A stretch of DNA of 64,000 nt from Nyssa sinensis (lineage: Eukaryota > Streptophyta > Magnoliopsida > Cornales > Nyssaceae). The stretch covers positions 96,001 to 160,000 of the forward strand of contig VIRR01000524.1 in assembly GCA_008638375.1 (NCBI GenBank). Direction: 5' to 3'. Below, piece by piece: positions 11,857 through 23,888 of this stretch (positions are counted from its first letter, which is position 1; the number at the start of each line of letters is the position of its first letter). The notes under the pieces are model-generated. The model was given only the letters and a program-made list of their open reading frames with translations. It was not told the DNA's origin and did not search any database. The translations under genes and the position numbers were made by a program.

Positions 11857-14588
11857 TGTCATGACCCAAAACCCACCCTATGCGGATCTCATGTCGCGGG
11901 GCCGACCCAATGGCCGTCCCTACTTTTTGTTTTTCTTTGTGTATCAATGACAACAATATATAATGTAACTTAACAGTAAATTAGCGGAAGCCTTAATACA
12001 AAATATTGTTTAACAACTAAAAACTGTAAACCGACATAAACATAACATATAACCACTCTTAGGTGGTGAGTACATGGGAGAGACTACAGTCTTTCTATCA
12101 TGCTCCTCAATCGTCTCCCTACACTCTTGAACTTCTACTGTGGTTCCGTAGCATACTCACCTTAAAAATAGTAAGTTGGGGTGAGCTAACAAAGCTCAGT
12201 AAGTAAAAGCCTATCTCTAATACGGGTTATGGTTAACATAGAAACATATATACTCATAGGGTGAACATAATAGCCAATCATGGAAATGGTTACAATTAAT
12301 GGTAAAAATTCCATAATGGCCAATAAATAGTAAGGCACAATAAACAAATATGAGTAATGGTATAGCATGAATATTGGAAAAGGTTAATAATCACAGTCGA
12401 CATAAATATACTGCCACAATAAACCAGTCACAGTCAAGTCCAATAAATAAGGGAAACTATCAACATAAAACTATTTATAGGGAAATGGAAGCATCCTATG
12501 AATCCAATAAACGTCAACATAACAGTCAAATATGAGTGATGCATTTACTATGTTCAGGGTTTGGCAAACCCTCGCTCTTTTGAGGGCCCGACATACCCCC
12601 CCTTAACATGAATGCATATAAAATGCCCTTATAACTCACTGCTGTAAAATGCCATCATTGCCCTTGTGTCTGTTCACAGACTCGACCCGTAGGTCCCATT
12701 AATCGACCCATAAGTCCTATCAATCAGATAGCATCGAATGGATATTATGACTGAGCACAAAATCTGGCATTTATCATAAATCAAGATTCTATTGTAATTC
12801 CATAAGAAGTGCCTAAAGTATGGAATATCATGCAGTAATCATAAAACAATAGGCCTTTCAAGGCACAGTACAACAAAGCAATCAGATAACAGTCAATAAG
12901 TATCCACCAGATAGGACAATATCGATGGTGGGACAATAGCAATGGGTACGTACATGCGTACAAAATTTTGGCAGTAATAGAAACAATGTGGCTTGGAAAA
13001 CTATGTATAAGAGATAGGAGTTTACTTACCTTATCAGTGCATCTTAGTATTCCGTTACGTTTTCCTTTCCCTTTGAGTTCCCTATCATTCAGTAAACATG
13101 TTTCAGTTCTAATGTTATTCATCAAATTTCATACTTCGTCACCATAAGTATTTTTTTTTTCTAATTTAGACTCTACCATTGAGTCCAGAATGTCGAATAA
13201 AGTCAGTTTAGGCTTCCATGGTTTCCAATTTGGACTTCTGTACTAAAAAGGGCAAAATGGTTATTTTGCACTTTTACATGTCTGTATTTTTTGGGATCTA
13301 TTTTCAAAAATTGTACTTTACCGTTGAGTCCAGAATTTTTGAAATAATAAAGATTCACTATTTACCTAACTCAATCGAAATCCGTTTGGCTCACATTTGA
13401 CTTAGGGGTATTTTGGCGTGTCTACGGGTATTTAATTTTTTTTTCGGGACTCCGTTTCGTGGAACGGACCTCACCATTGGATCCAGAAGGTCCAAAATAA
13501 TAAATTTACACTATTTATTTGACTAATTTGCATATTATAATTTAATTTGGTAATTAACTAATTTATTAAATTAATTAAATGTAACTAATATATATATATA
13601 TATATATTATTTGGGCTCAAACAGATCACATGTGCCTTAATGGCACAGTGGTCCGTGCTTCCAAAAGTTATCCCCAAGTCTTGGGTTCAAGTCGCAGGGG
13701 CAGCAGCCCCTTGCACATTTTTTTTTCTTTACACTTACAAGCTAAATGGTGGGATATCCATATCCCCAAACAAAACACTTAATTTAATTCCTTACTCTAA
13801 TATCCAAAGACACCCCCTTAAGCCCATTTAACTTAATTCAAAATGACACAATAGGATTTTAGGTTCTCTATGGGTGGGTCGGGTCTGACTCGAACCCGCA
13901 CTAGTCCCTGACCCGCAACCCATTCTGGTTTTCTTCTCTGTTTCTCTGGTTGTCTCCCCCAGCGACAGGTGACTCACCGATGGTCGCATTTTTTTACATT
14001 TCTCAGTGGGGCTTGATTCCACTTTCAAGGGGGATCTTATAGCTACAGTTTAACAGGAATTTGGTGGGACTTTGGGCTGCCAAAACTACCATAGTAGTGA
14101 CTTCTCCAGCGTGAGGCAGTTTTCTAGGCAAGAGAATTTTTCTCTCTTTCATGCGCAAAACCCCACGGTTTTGACTTAACAATAGTTTTAAATTCCGAAC
14201 TTCTCATTCATATAAATTAGATAAATCAAGAAACTGTAGTTTGAACAAACGGATATCGACTAATCTCTTCCTTTCTTCATTGATACTCCATAAACTATAA
14301 ATTAGAGACATAAGAAATGTTGGATGAGTATTCACTGACCTTGTAATTGCTTAGTTCGATTGATTAATCATAGATGAATATGATTTGATTAGATAATCAA
14401 TTGCTTTTCCTTTCGAGTCTCTTGGCTTCCATGAATCACACAGGCCATCACTGGAATTATTAGGATGCAGGTCATGTAAATCATCATCAGGCTTACAATT
14501 GACTAGAGAAGTGGAATAGGAGGAGGGAAGAGAGCTATGAAACTTCACCAGCCGATTCCCAGCATCCCTTCCTAACCCTAACTCAGCG

Positions 14589-14631
<43 letters not shown>

Positions 14632-15184
14632 TCTCATTTTTCTTCCCTTTTCCTCTTTTTTTTTTTTGTAACCTCCACTTCCCTTATTTATGTCCCTTAA
14701 TTCTTGTAAGTTACATATATATATATATATATGTAGTTAACATATATATATATATATATATATATCACACACTCATATTCACTCATAGCTATATATAAAT
14801 ATATATACACGTATATATATATGTAGTTGACTATATATAAATCTATATCCATGTTCCATATATATATATATGTATATATATAACATGATTTTCATTATTT
14901 ATTTATTTTATTTTTCCTTTTTTTATTTTTATTTTATCTATATTTTTATTTTTATTTCGATATTCGTTCCTGGATTGCTCGGGCATCGCCCGTCATCGTC
15001 CGTACATTCAAAACTATTGAGATTCCAAAACCGTCCATTTTCTTCGATGTCATAACGTAAAGCCTTAACGGTTTGGGTTTATTTTGGTATTACATACATG
15101 GGCTTGGTCTGCTTCGGTATTTTTATTTGACTCTTTTTGGGTTTTTTTGGAATTAGTCTTATTTTTTTGGGTCGGGGTGTTACA
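11857..15184 (-). mobile_element. Complete solo LTR (3.3 kb), antisense, TSD GTACT/GTACC
   Basis: Starts TGTCATGACCCAAAACCC at 11857 and ends GGGTCGGGGTGTTACA at 15184. It is flanked by GTACT (11852-11856) and GTACC (15185-15189), one C/T difference. It splits the integrase gene of the Tekay element in its zinc domain, and both halves lie in the same minus-strand order, which confirms an insertion. It carries a clear tRNA-like unit (13633-13726), two tandem 130-140 bp units (13170-13510), a (CT)n tract (14590-14625) and long AT repeats (14706-14882). Confidence 0.9.
13633..13726 (+). other. tRNA-like, pol III-type unit in LTR (A box, B box, T9)
   Basis: A box TGGCACAGTGG is at 13641-13651 and B box GGTTCAAGTC at 13684-13693. 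Nine Ts follow at 13718-13726, 25 nt after the B box. An (TA)n tract (13590-13607) lies about 30-40 nt upstream, where plant tRNA genes often have TATA-like sequence. The T-arm can form four of five pairs, but no convincing acceptor stem forms, so this is not an ordinary tRNA gene. It lies antisense to the LTR. Confidence 0.6.
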
Positions 15185-15189
15185 GTACC

Positions 15190-15429
15190 CGTAAATCATG
15201 ATACATCTTTGTGGTACTCGGATGAATTGAAAACTTAGAATTGTAAGCCTCTTCTAGAATGCCTTTTCTTTAATTCAGAAGAATCGGGAACACATAATCG
15301 GTCTATAAATTTTAAAACATCTCCATAAAGAGTAAGTTATGGTTTCTGACCTTTCCTTACTTCGTCACAAATTTTCTTCAATGATTCATCTTCTTGTTGA
15401 GCTATCTTTATTTCTTCCACTATAGTTGG
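15190..15429 (-). pseudogene. Integrase N-terminal (zinc-binding) part, upstream half
   Basis: Minus-strand reading of this stretch gives a connection region between RNase H and integrase (VEEIKIAQQED, DRLCVPDSSELK) and then the histidines of an HHCC-type zinc domain (IHPSTTKMYH). The cysteine pair lies in the other half at about 11790. A single-base frame change separates the two parts, and the solo LTR 11857-15184 cuts just after the histidine helix. Together they show this element once had a standard retroviral-type integrase zinc finger. Confidence 0.75.
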
Positions 15430-15945
15430 CTAAACTGTAAAGCTTGCGAGCATACCTCCCGAATTGTATGGTATAACTTCTATCTCCATCTTGTCTAATT
15501 CTTTCAACAATCTTTTCTGTGTGGTGATCAGATAAGCGAGACTGCTTGATGATTTTCTACTTAATGCATCGGCTATAACATTAGATTTGCCTCGATGATA
15601 TTGAATGCTTAAATCATAGTCCTTCATAAGTTCCAACCACCTCTTCTGCCTCATATTCAGTTCTTTCTGTGTGAATAAGTATTTCAAACTCTTGTGATCA
15701 CTGAAGATTTCACATATTGCACCATAGAGATAATGTCGCCAAATCATTAAGGCAAAGATCACTGTTGCCAACTCCAAGTCATGCATAGGATAATTCCTTC
15801 CATATGTCTTTATTTGTCGTGAAGCATAAGCATTTACCTTATCATTTTGAATTAAAACACATCCAAGGCCTTTGTGGGAAGCATCGTTGTAGATCACAAA
15901 ACCACTCGTTCCTGATGGAATAGTTAAAATTAAAGCTGTCACCAA
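15430..15945 (-). pseudogene. RNase H domain of Tekay pol
   Basis: A 171-codon open stretch with the RNase H fold landmarks: [13 protein letters not shown] near the start (the DAS strand with the first catalytic Asp), [16 protein letters not shown] with the catalytic Glu, [12 protein letters not shown] with the third acidic residue, and [16 protein letters not shown], ending with [13 protein letters not shown]. All the expected acidic positions are kept, so this is the best-preserved pol segment. It would degrade the RNA of the RNA:DNA hybrid during reverse transcription. The open stretch begins at an internal Met and is fused in the element to RT upstream and integrase downstream; it is not an independent gene. 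Confidence 0.88.
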
Positions 15946-15946
15946 T

Positions 15947-16790
15947 CTATCTTTTAATTCTTGGAAATTCCTCTCTTTCCACCGTCCACTCGAAAGGCAT
16001 ATTCTTTTGAGTTAATTGAGTCAATGGTATAGCAAGTTTGGAGAAATCTTTGACAAACCTCCTGTAGTAACCGGCTAATCCCATGAAACTACACACCTCT
16101 AGAACATTTGTTGGTCTTGGCCAATTCACTATAGCCTCAATCTTTTGTGGTTCAACTGAAATACCTTCTTTCGTAATAACATGCCTCAAAAATGTAATGC
16201 TAGACAACCAAAACTCACACTTCTTTAACTTTGCATACAATTTCTTTTCTCTTAGTGTCTACAACACCATATTCAAATTTTGTTCATGTTCTGTTGAGCT
16301 CTTGGAATATCCCAGAATATCATCAATGAACTACAATGACAAAATTGTCCAAGTATGGCCTGAATACTCTATTCATTAGATCCATAAAAGCTACAGCTAC
16401 ATTAGTCACCCCAAATGGCATTACTAGAAACTCATAATGTCCATACCTTGTTTGAAATGTCGTTTTCTCTACATCTTTGGTCTAAACTTTTAATTGATGA
16501 TACCCAGATTTCAAATCAATCTTGGAAAATATTTGAGCACTTTGTAACTGATCAAAAAGATCATTTATCCGTGGCAGCAGATACATGTTCTGATAGTTAC
16601 TTTATTCAATTCTCGATAGTCAATACACAGTCTCATAGACCCATCTTTCTTCTTTACAAATAACACCAGAGCACCCCAAGGGGAGATACTAGGTCGACTA
16701 ACCCTTTGTCTAACAGTTCTTATAATTAGAGTTTCAATTCCTTCAACTTAGTTAGGAGCCATTCTATATGGAGTTTTAAAAATGGGTCTA
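15947..16790 (-). pseudogene. Reverse transcriptase domain of Tekay pol (stops, frameshifts)
   Basis: Minus-strand reading gives [19 protein letters not shown] and CIDYRELN near 16620-16690, a MPFGVTN block near 16410-16430, the catalytic FIDD box at 16319-16330 and the thumb/connection block KCEFWL to [10 protein letters not shown] in the open part 16240-15947. The last is typical of Ty3/gypsy RT. A TAG stop stands directly before FIDD (codon at 16331-16333) and further stops and frame changes occur near 16250 and 16500-16740. The plus-strand ORFs at 16083-16379 and 16415-16663 are shadows of this domain. Confidence 0.87.
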
Positions 16791-17530
16791 GTTCTAGGAA
16801 TTAAGTCAATAAAGAACTCAATATCCCGCTCTACCAAGGAATTAGGTAACTCATTAGGAAAGACATCAGGGAAATCTTTTACTATAGGAATTTCATCTAA
16901 AGCAAGATCTTTAGACTGAATTTCAAGGACACTACAAAGATAACCTTGACACCCCTTTCTAAACAAGTGACGAACCTGCATAAAAGAAATAACGTATATA
17001 GGAAAAAATACCCCAACCCCTTCAAAAGAAAACTTAGTTTGACTTGGGATTTGGAATGAAACTCTCTTTGCCAAACAATCAATAATAGCGCAATTAGAAG
17101 ATAAGCAATCCATCCCCAAGATGACATCGAAAATATGAATCTCTAGGGGTATCAAATCGACAGACAATGTAATATTACCCACCAAGACATCACAAGCCTT
17201 ATAGACTATAGGTACCAATCATAGAATTTCTCAAAGGAATTGATACAAATAATATGTAATCTAAAGGTTCTGGAGATTTATGCAACTTTGTAGCAAAGTC
17301 GTATGATACAAAAGAATGAGTGGATCTTGAATCAATAAGAATATGGGAAGGACAAGTACAAATGGAGAGAGTACCTGACACTACAATATTAGTGGCATGT
17401 GTATCTCCGAGAACTAAGGCAAAGACTCTACCCTGACTTATTTGCTCCTTCTTTTCCCCCTCAAATTTTGGTGTAGGTAGTACAGGTTTCTGAACAGATG
17501 TAGAAGTACTCGATGCAGAACTACCAATAC
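16791..17530 (-). pseudogene. Aspartic protease and PR-RT linker of Tekay pol
   Basis: The stretch SHILIDSRSTHSFVSYDF (about 17300-17350) is the retropepsin active site, where D-S-G is expected. Here Gly has become Arg (DSR), which should abolish activity. Downstream, in a second frame from 17218, are CDVLVGNITLSVDLIPLE and FDVILGMDCLSSNCAIIDC, the flap and C-terminal part, then the linker DIPIV/PDVFPNELP leading into TPYRMAP at the start of RT. A frame change lies between the two open blocks at about 17200-17218. Confidence 0.83.
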
Positions 17531-17661
17531 TTTTGTCTGGCATAGTACAATACTTAATAAAATGACCCGGCTTGTCCACATTTATAACAACCACCACTAG
17601 CCTGACAACGAGGACCAAGATGAAATTTTTGGCAAATAAGACAAATTGGATAGTTGCCACT
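17531..17661 (-). pseudogene. Gag zinc-knuckle region of the Tekay element
   Basis: Minus-strand reading shows a CLICQKFHLGPRC block followed by GGCYKCG and then GHFIKYC. Together these form a CX2CX4HX4C zinc knuckle, with a one-base frame change between the CYKCG part and the GHFIKYC part. Knuckles of this kind bind genomic RNA in Gag. The region lies directly against the TSD CCCTT at 17662-17666, so the rest of gag is on the other side of solo LTR 17667-20883. Confidence 0.78.
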
Positions 17662-17666
17662 CCCTT

Positions 17667-19160
17667 TGTAATACCTTGACCCGAATTGTAACTGGGCGAC
17701 TCATGTAAACCTGAACCGTTAGGACTTTATGTTATGGTATCGAATGAAATTGATGATTTTTGAATCCAAATAGTTTTTAATTTATAGATGATGCTCGGAC
17801 GATACCCGAGTAAGTCATGAATAAACATCGAAATATGTGTACGTATAAGAATAGGTATATATATGTATATATACCAATAATATGAATTAAAACAATAATA
17901 ATAATAATAATAGTATATAACCATATATATATATATATGAGTTATAAAATATATATATATATATATGTATTACATATATAATCATGTATAAACATATATA
18001 CAACTATATATATATATAATATTAAATACCAACATATATATATATATATATATATGAATATATATATATATATATGTAACTGAACATGTGGTAATATATA
18101 GATGTAATATATATATATATATAAGGTATATATATATATATATATGTAACCTACAAATTTAAGAAATAATTAAAGGAGAGGGAAGGGGAAGTTACAAAAA
18201 CTAGAAAAGGAAATGTCAAAGGAGAAGAAAGGAAAGAAAAGAAAAAAAAAACAAGGAAAGAGAGAGAGTGAGAAGAGAGAGAGTGCGGCTGAATTTTGTA
18301 TATGTGTATACATTTACGTGGGCTGGTTGAAAGGAAAAGAGAAACTAAAGGAGAAAAGAGGAGGAGGAAGAAGGAGGAAATGAGAGGAAGAAAGACAGTA
18401 CGGAACAAGGTAAGGTTCTAATTATTTATTTATTTTTACTGTAACAATATTTCTGGGTTTCTGATTTGAATCTCATAGAGCTTATATATAATGGTAGAAT
18501 GTTAAACTAGAAGAAAAATAAGGATCTAGGAAGAAACCGCAAAGAAAAAGGTAAGGAAATTCTCTGTAATCTCAATTTTATATTTTTTGGGTTTTTATAA
18601 ACTTGCATGAAACTTAAAAATATTGTATAGTTAAACTCTATGCGAAAAATGGAGAACATAGGAAGAAACTGCGAGTGAAACGGTGAAGAAATGAGGGAGA
18701 AAATAGGTGTTATTGGAAAAATGGGTTTTGGAAATTGGGGCTGTTTTGTGCAGTTTTAAAGGCATAAAATTGTGTTAAAATGTTTTAAAAATGTTTTAGA
18801 ACAATTTAGAATCGAAGAGAGTGCAAAAAACTACAAGAAAAATGAAAAGAAATAAAAAAATAATACAGTGCAGTCCGGTCACCGGCGTCGGAGATGGTGA
18901 CCGGAGATGCACTATGGACGGCCGAAAAGTCGAGGGGGAAGGGGGAAGGCACTGTCGGGCCAGGTCAGGCCTCAGGTCGGGTCGGAACCTGCCCAGGCGC
19001 AGTAACGACCCGACACTGTCGAAGGGCTGATGGGTTTTTTGTTTTGTTTAAAAAAAAAAGGGTGAATAGTGGGGCTGAGGGGAATCGAACCCCAAACGTA
19101 TGGGCGTGAGGGCCTTATGGCCCTGAGTCCACCACTGAGGCACATGTGGTAGGATGCTGG

Positions 19161-19201
<41 letters not shown>

Positions 19202-20883
19202 ATTTGCTAATAAATTTAATTATTTATTAATTTAATTCTCGATGTTCAAATTGGTCAAGTGAATAGTGTAAATTTACTATTTTGGACCTTCTAGACCCAA
19301 TGGTGAGGTCCATATCATGATACGGAGTCCCAAAAAAATAAAATACCTGTAGAAATGCCAAATGACCAAAATGCCCCTGAGTCAAACATGAGTCAAACGG
19401 ACCCCAATTAAAATAAATGAATAGTGAATCTTTATTATTTCAAGCATTCTAGACTTAACGGTAAAGTTTGATTTATGAAAATAGGTCCCAAAAAATAGAG
19501 ACATGTAAAAGTGCAAAATAACCATTTTGCCCTTTTTAGTATAGAATTCCAAATTGGAAATCGTGAAAGTCTAAATCGACTTTCTTAGAAATTCCTGACT
19601 CGATAATATAGTCTAAATTAGTAAAAGAGATATAGTAACGAAGTATAAGATTTGATAAATAGCATCAGTACTGAGACATGTTTACTGAATTATAGGGAAC
19701 TCAAAGCGAAAAGAAAAAGTCATGGAATACTAGGACGCACCGATAATGTAAGTAAACCCCAATCTCTTACATGTGGTCTTCCAAGCCACGTTCATTCAAT
19801 TACTGCCAATTTTTTACTATTGTATGTACCACATATTTATTGTTTCCATATGTGATATTGTTCTATCTTGTGCGTGTTTATTGACTACTATATCATTGAT
19901 TGTTATCTTGTACTATGCCTTGAAAGGTCAACTGTTATGTGTTCATTGCATGATATTCCATTTTTATACACTTTTTATGGAATCACAAATAATCATGATT
20001 TATTATAAATTTCGAATTTATGCTCAGTCACAATATCCATCCGATGCTTTCTGAGTTGACCGGACCTATGCATCGAGTCCGTGAATGGACATATGGAAAT
20101 GATGGCATTTTTACGCATTGAGTTATGAGAGCATTTTATATGCATTGAGGTTAGACCGAGGGTCTGCCAAACCCTGAACAAATAAATGCATCATTTATAG
20201 TTGATTGACATGTTTACATTTATTGGATTCATAGGATGTTGTCATTCCCTATGAATAATCTTATGTTGAGAGTTTCACTTATTGATTGTAATTGATTGTT
20301 ACCGTTTCATTGTGGCAGTACTTTTATGTTGAATGATTTCTATTGGGCTTTTCTATGTTCATGTTATACCCATTATTCATGATTGATCATTGTGACCTAC
20401 TGTTCATTGGCCATTATGGCATTTCACCTTTATTGGCTATCTCAACATCTCATTTCATGATTGGCTATCATGTTTCGCATTTATGGATTCATATTTTTTC
20501 TATGTTAACCCTAACCCGTGTCAGAGATGGGATTTTACTTACTGAGCTTTGTTAGCTCTCCCCAACTTACTTATTTTTTAGGTAAGGATGTTGCAGGACC
20601 ACAGTAGGAGTCCAAGAGCATAGGGGACAGTTTGAGAAAAATGTTAGAAGTGATGTAGTTTCTCCCATGTACTCACCACCTAAGGGTGATGCTATGTTAA
20701 GTTCCATGTCAGTTTATATTTAACATTGTTGAATAATATTTTGTATTAAGGACTTTCACTGATTTACTATTAAGTTTTATATTATATGTTGTTGTCATTG
20801 ATACAAAGAAAAAAAATAGGGATGGCCATTAGGTCGGCCCCGCGATACGAGATCCACATAGGGTGGGTTTCAGGGTCGTGACA
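17667..20883 (+). mobile_element. Complete solo LTR (3.2 kb), sense, perfect TSD CCCTT
   Basis: Starts TGTAATACCTTGACCCG at 17667 and ends CAGGGTCGTGACA at 20883. CCCTT flanks it on both sides (17662-17666 and 20884-20888). It interrupts the gag gene of the Tekay element between the capsid part and the zinc knuckle. Landmarks in order: AT repeats (17930-18145), GA-rich tract (18180-18390), CCGGCG-rich block (18870-19025), reverse tRNA-like unit (19050-19150), tandem 130-140 bp units (19260-19620), and a CCAAT-type array (in reverse) near 20400-20475. Confidence 0.92.
19050..19150 (-). other. tRNA-like, pol III-type unit in LTR (best T-arm)
   Basis: Read on the minus strand it has GTGCCTCAGTGGTGG as A-box-like sequence (19132-19142), B box GGTTCGATTCC (19081-19091) inside a four-pair T-arm GGGG-TTCGATT-CCCC, and a strong hairpin AGGGC-CATAAG-GCCCT where an anticodon arm would be. 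Ten Ts follow (As at 19050-19059). An AT repeat lies upstream on that strand (19164-19195). The A box departs from consensus at the fourth base region. Whether it is transcribed cannot be seen. Confidence 0.58.
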
Positions 20884-20888
20884 CCCTT

Positions 20889-21728
20889 GATTTTCTCTAC
20901 TCTTTTGAGAAGTAGAACCTACACTCGATGCTTTGTATTTTGCCTTTTAAAGGTATTAAAACTCAGCCCCTCCTTCTGAAATCCACCTTGTCTCTTCCTT
21001 TGTTTATCATGGGTCTTTTGAAACTCTTCACCACTCTTTTCTATTATGAGTGCCTTGTTCATCACCTCTGTATAAGTTTGTAACTCAAATGGACTCCACT
21101 TTTTCTTAACACCCCACCATAAGCCATCCTCGAATTTCTTAGCTTTCTTGAATTCCGTGCGTACCATGAACGGTTCAAATATGGACAATTCTTTAAATTT
21201 AGCCGCATATTGTACCACAGTCATACCTCTTTGTGCCAAATTCATGAAATCTTTAACCTTCTGCTCCTTGATTGACCTAGGAAAACGTGCATCATAGAAT
21301 ACCTCTAAAAATATTCTCCAACCTATGTGTTGTTCCTCTTCTTCAATTGTAAGCCACCATTTATAAGCTTCACGTCTAAGTATGAACATAGCAAAGTTCA
21401 CTTTTTCTTCTTCAATACAAGGAAGTAGTTTAAAAATATTTTCCATTTCTAACACCCACGACTTAGCAACCATTGTGTCAGCAGTATTCTCAAATACAGG
21501 TGGTTTGAACTTTTTAAATCGCTCAAAAGTAGTATTTCCTGGTCGCACCACTAGGGGTTCAGGCTGAGGATTCTAATTATTCTACTGGGGCTTTTTTTTT
21601 TACACCAGTTGAGCTAAACCCTCGATGTTTCTTTCAAGTTTATCTACCTTTTCCTCTAAAATAGCACGTGAAGGCCCAACTTTACTCTTTTTTGGTAAGT
21701 TCCCAGCTTTACTTTTTCTCTTCACCAT
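20889..21728 (-). pseudogene. gag (capsid part) of the Tekay element
   Basis: The likely start is the ATG at 21728 (MVKRKSKAG), followed by a short helical stretch, an in-frame TAA near 21600 and a frame change. The main open block from 21551 begins VRPGNTTFERFKKFKPPVF and contains the retrotransposon-gag helices with YKWWLTIEEEEQHIGW and RFPRSIKEQKVKDFMNLAQ. This is a typical plant Ty3/gypsy Gag capsid. It ends at an in-frame TAG near 20919, a few codons before the CCCTT target site. In life Gag would form the cytoplasmic virus-like particle. The zinc knuckle continues at 17661. Confidence 0.87.
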
Positions 21729-21946
21729 CTTTAACTAAAGCATACAATAAACAAGTTTAAGCATATAAAAGTTCAAACATTCACGCCAATTTAGACATCA
21801 TTTCTTATATACATATCTTAACACAAAATTTTATATACACCTTTATACGTAATACACATTGAATAGGTAACATCTTCATGTCAATTTCAATAATGCTAAA
21901 CCTTGCTACCCAGGGAAAACCCAATCCTAAGGTTTCATAGCCTATT

Positions 21947-21958
21947 GCTCTAATACCA
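21947..21958 (-). other. Primer-binding site for initiator-Met tRNA
   Basis: On the minus strand TGGTATTAGAGC follows the LTR end by a 3-nt GAG spacer (21959-21961). It differs by one base from TGGTATCAGAGC, the complement of the plant initiator-methionine tRNA 3' end. It lies between the LTR and gag, as expected for minus-strand DNA priming. Confidence 0.85.
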
Positions 21959-21961
21959 CTC

Positions 21962-22909
21962 TATCATGACCCACACCCCACGTAGGATGGAGTTATGGTC
22001 CATGACCGGCCACCGAGGCCTTATACAGAATTGAATGGGCTATATAATGGATAGTTTATTAATATAGTGGAAGTTTAATATTTTAGCCTGTCAGGTTCAC
22101 ATGAAACTCATACCAACCACATTCGATCAGAGCAATTCTAAGTTTAATATCAAACTCGTACTTGCAAAATTTATTGCAAGTCATTTACATCTACAATTGG
22201 CCAACACACAAAAATAGCCATTGTATGTATACAGAAGCCTACATAGGCTCTTTGCAAGTCTTGCTATACAATTTTACAAACTCTTCTTCCTTAAGTTCCC
22301 TATCTATCTTAAGCTTCATTACCTGAAAAATTGGTTGAGAAATGAGGTGAGCTAACAAAGCTTAATGAATAATACCAATGCCTTGTCCCGAGTTTTTATA
22401 GGCAAAAGAAACTTTAAATAAAACCAGGGATATCAAGCATTATTGAAACAATTCAAATGCATTTTCAGAAATAGAATTGTTATTTAAACATTTGAACAGC
22501 AATAAGTAGCCTAATAAAGCTGATAATAGATATCAAATATCATTTAGCATGCCCATTACAACGGTCAGAACGGAAGAATCCGCAGTGACTCAGATTCTGA
22601 ACGGAATGTCATATATAATGACAGTCACTTATAGTGACACTAAAGAGATCTCTGGCCTACTTACGAGCCTACTGTCTCTTGGTCCCCTAAGTAAGGACAT
22701 AATAGAAGGGGCCCGTGTAATGGCATCTATAGAAACACATTCTAAATCATGTGATTATCCATGGATTTGTAAATCTATTTATCAAACATACTTATAAAAT
22801 GGACTTCAATTTCATCAATAGAGAATATAGCATAATGATTTGCTTATTAAAACACAGAATAACATGTTTAACAATATCGCCTTCAATTCACCATTTCAGG
22901 AACCGAATT
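21962..22909 (-). mobile_element. 5' LTR of the Tekay element, inner segment
   Basis: Adjoins the PBS. On the plus strand it begins TATCATGACCCACACCCC, one base (A for G) from the family terminus TGTCATGACCC. It is cut at GAATT (22905-22909) by the solo LTR 22910-27057 and resumes at 27063. With the outer part the LTR is about 2.6 kb. The ORF at 22549-22797 has no recognisable similarity and is treated as chance. Confidence 0.78.
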
Positions 22910-23491
22910 TGTAATACCCTAAAAAACTCGACATAACCCAAGACTGTACCCCGATCTCATAAAAGTCAGCCCTGTGATAATAATGTTTAAAATATATCAA
23001 AATGACTCAAAATACAATAACGAGATTGATTATTCTAAGATATGAAAGTAATCCAAAAACACCAAAAATGGTGCATGCTTGAGAAATTGACAAAACTAGT
23101 CAACCGAGTGCCGGGATGGATAAAGGGGACCGATACAGAGAATTAATTATGTAGATAATATGAAAATAATATGAATATAATATAAGACATGCACGGGCAC
23201 CCAATATAGGTAAAATGCGTAATAATGATACCGAGCCTTGGCTTTATACCAAATGTACCGGCATTCCATAAAGTAATATTTTATGGGATAAAAATATTCC
23301 ATACAGTAAAATATATTGAAATACGAAAATGAGCACTGAGAAAAAACATGTATAAATATATATATATATATATATTGATACATGTATGCGTATAAGTGCT
23401 ATATATAGACATGTATTCGTCTAAGTGTTTTATATATATAAGACAATAATTCAGGAAGCTTCTTGAAACAGTTGAAAAATAGAGAGTTGGT

Positions 23492-23527
<36 letters not shown>

Positions 23528-23857
23528 GTAGATATTATATTTGATATATTATGGGGTGGCAGCTTCTAAACTTTAGAAGCTGCTGGAATCAAACACACAT
23601 ATCTAATATATACATATACATATATATATATATATATATATAAAGCAACAATAGTGAGGGGCAGCTTCTAGAAGCCATGTCCATACCATATACCTATAAC
23701 TGAGAAGCTTGTAGCTCCAGCTAAAGTTTTTGACAAACAGGAAAGGGAAACAAAGATCTGGAAGCATAGACCTAGCTATATATATATATATATATATCTG
23801 TAGAAAAATTAGTAAAAACCACTTATGAAACAAGAAAAAGAAAGTAAGAGAGAGACT

Positions 23858-23888
<31 letters not shown>

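Noticed and set aside
13633..13726. A functional cellular tRNA gene
   Set aside because: A and B boxes and a T run are present, but no acceptor stem pairs, so it is listed as tRNA-like only.
16083..16663. Two plus-strand ORFs
   Set aside because: They are antisense shadows of the minus-strand reverse transcriptase domain.
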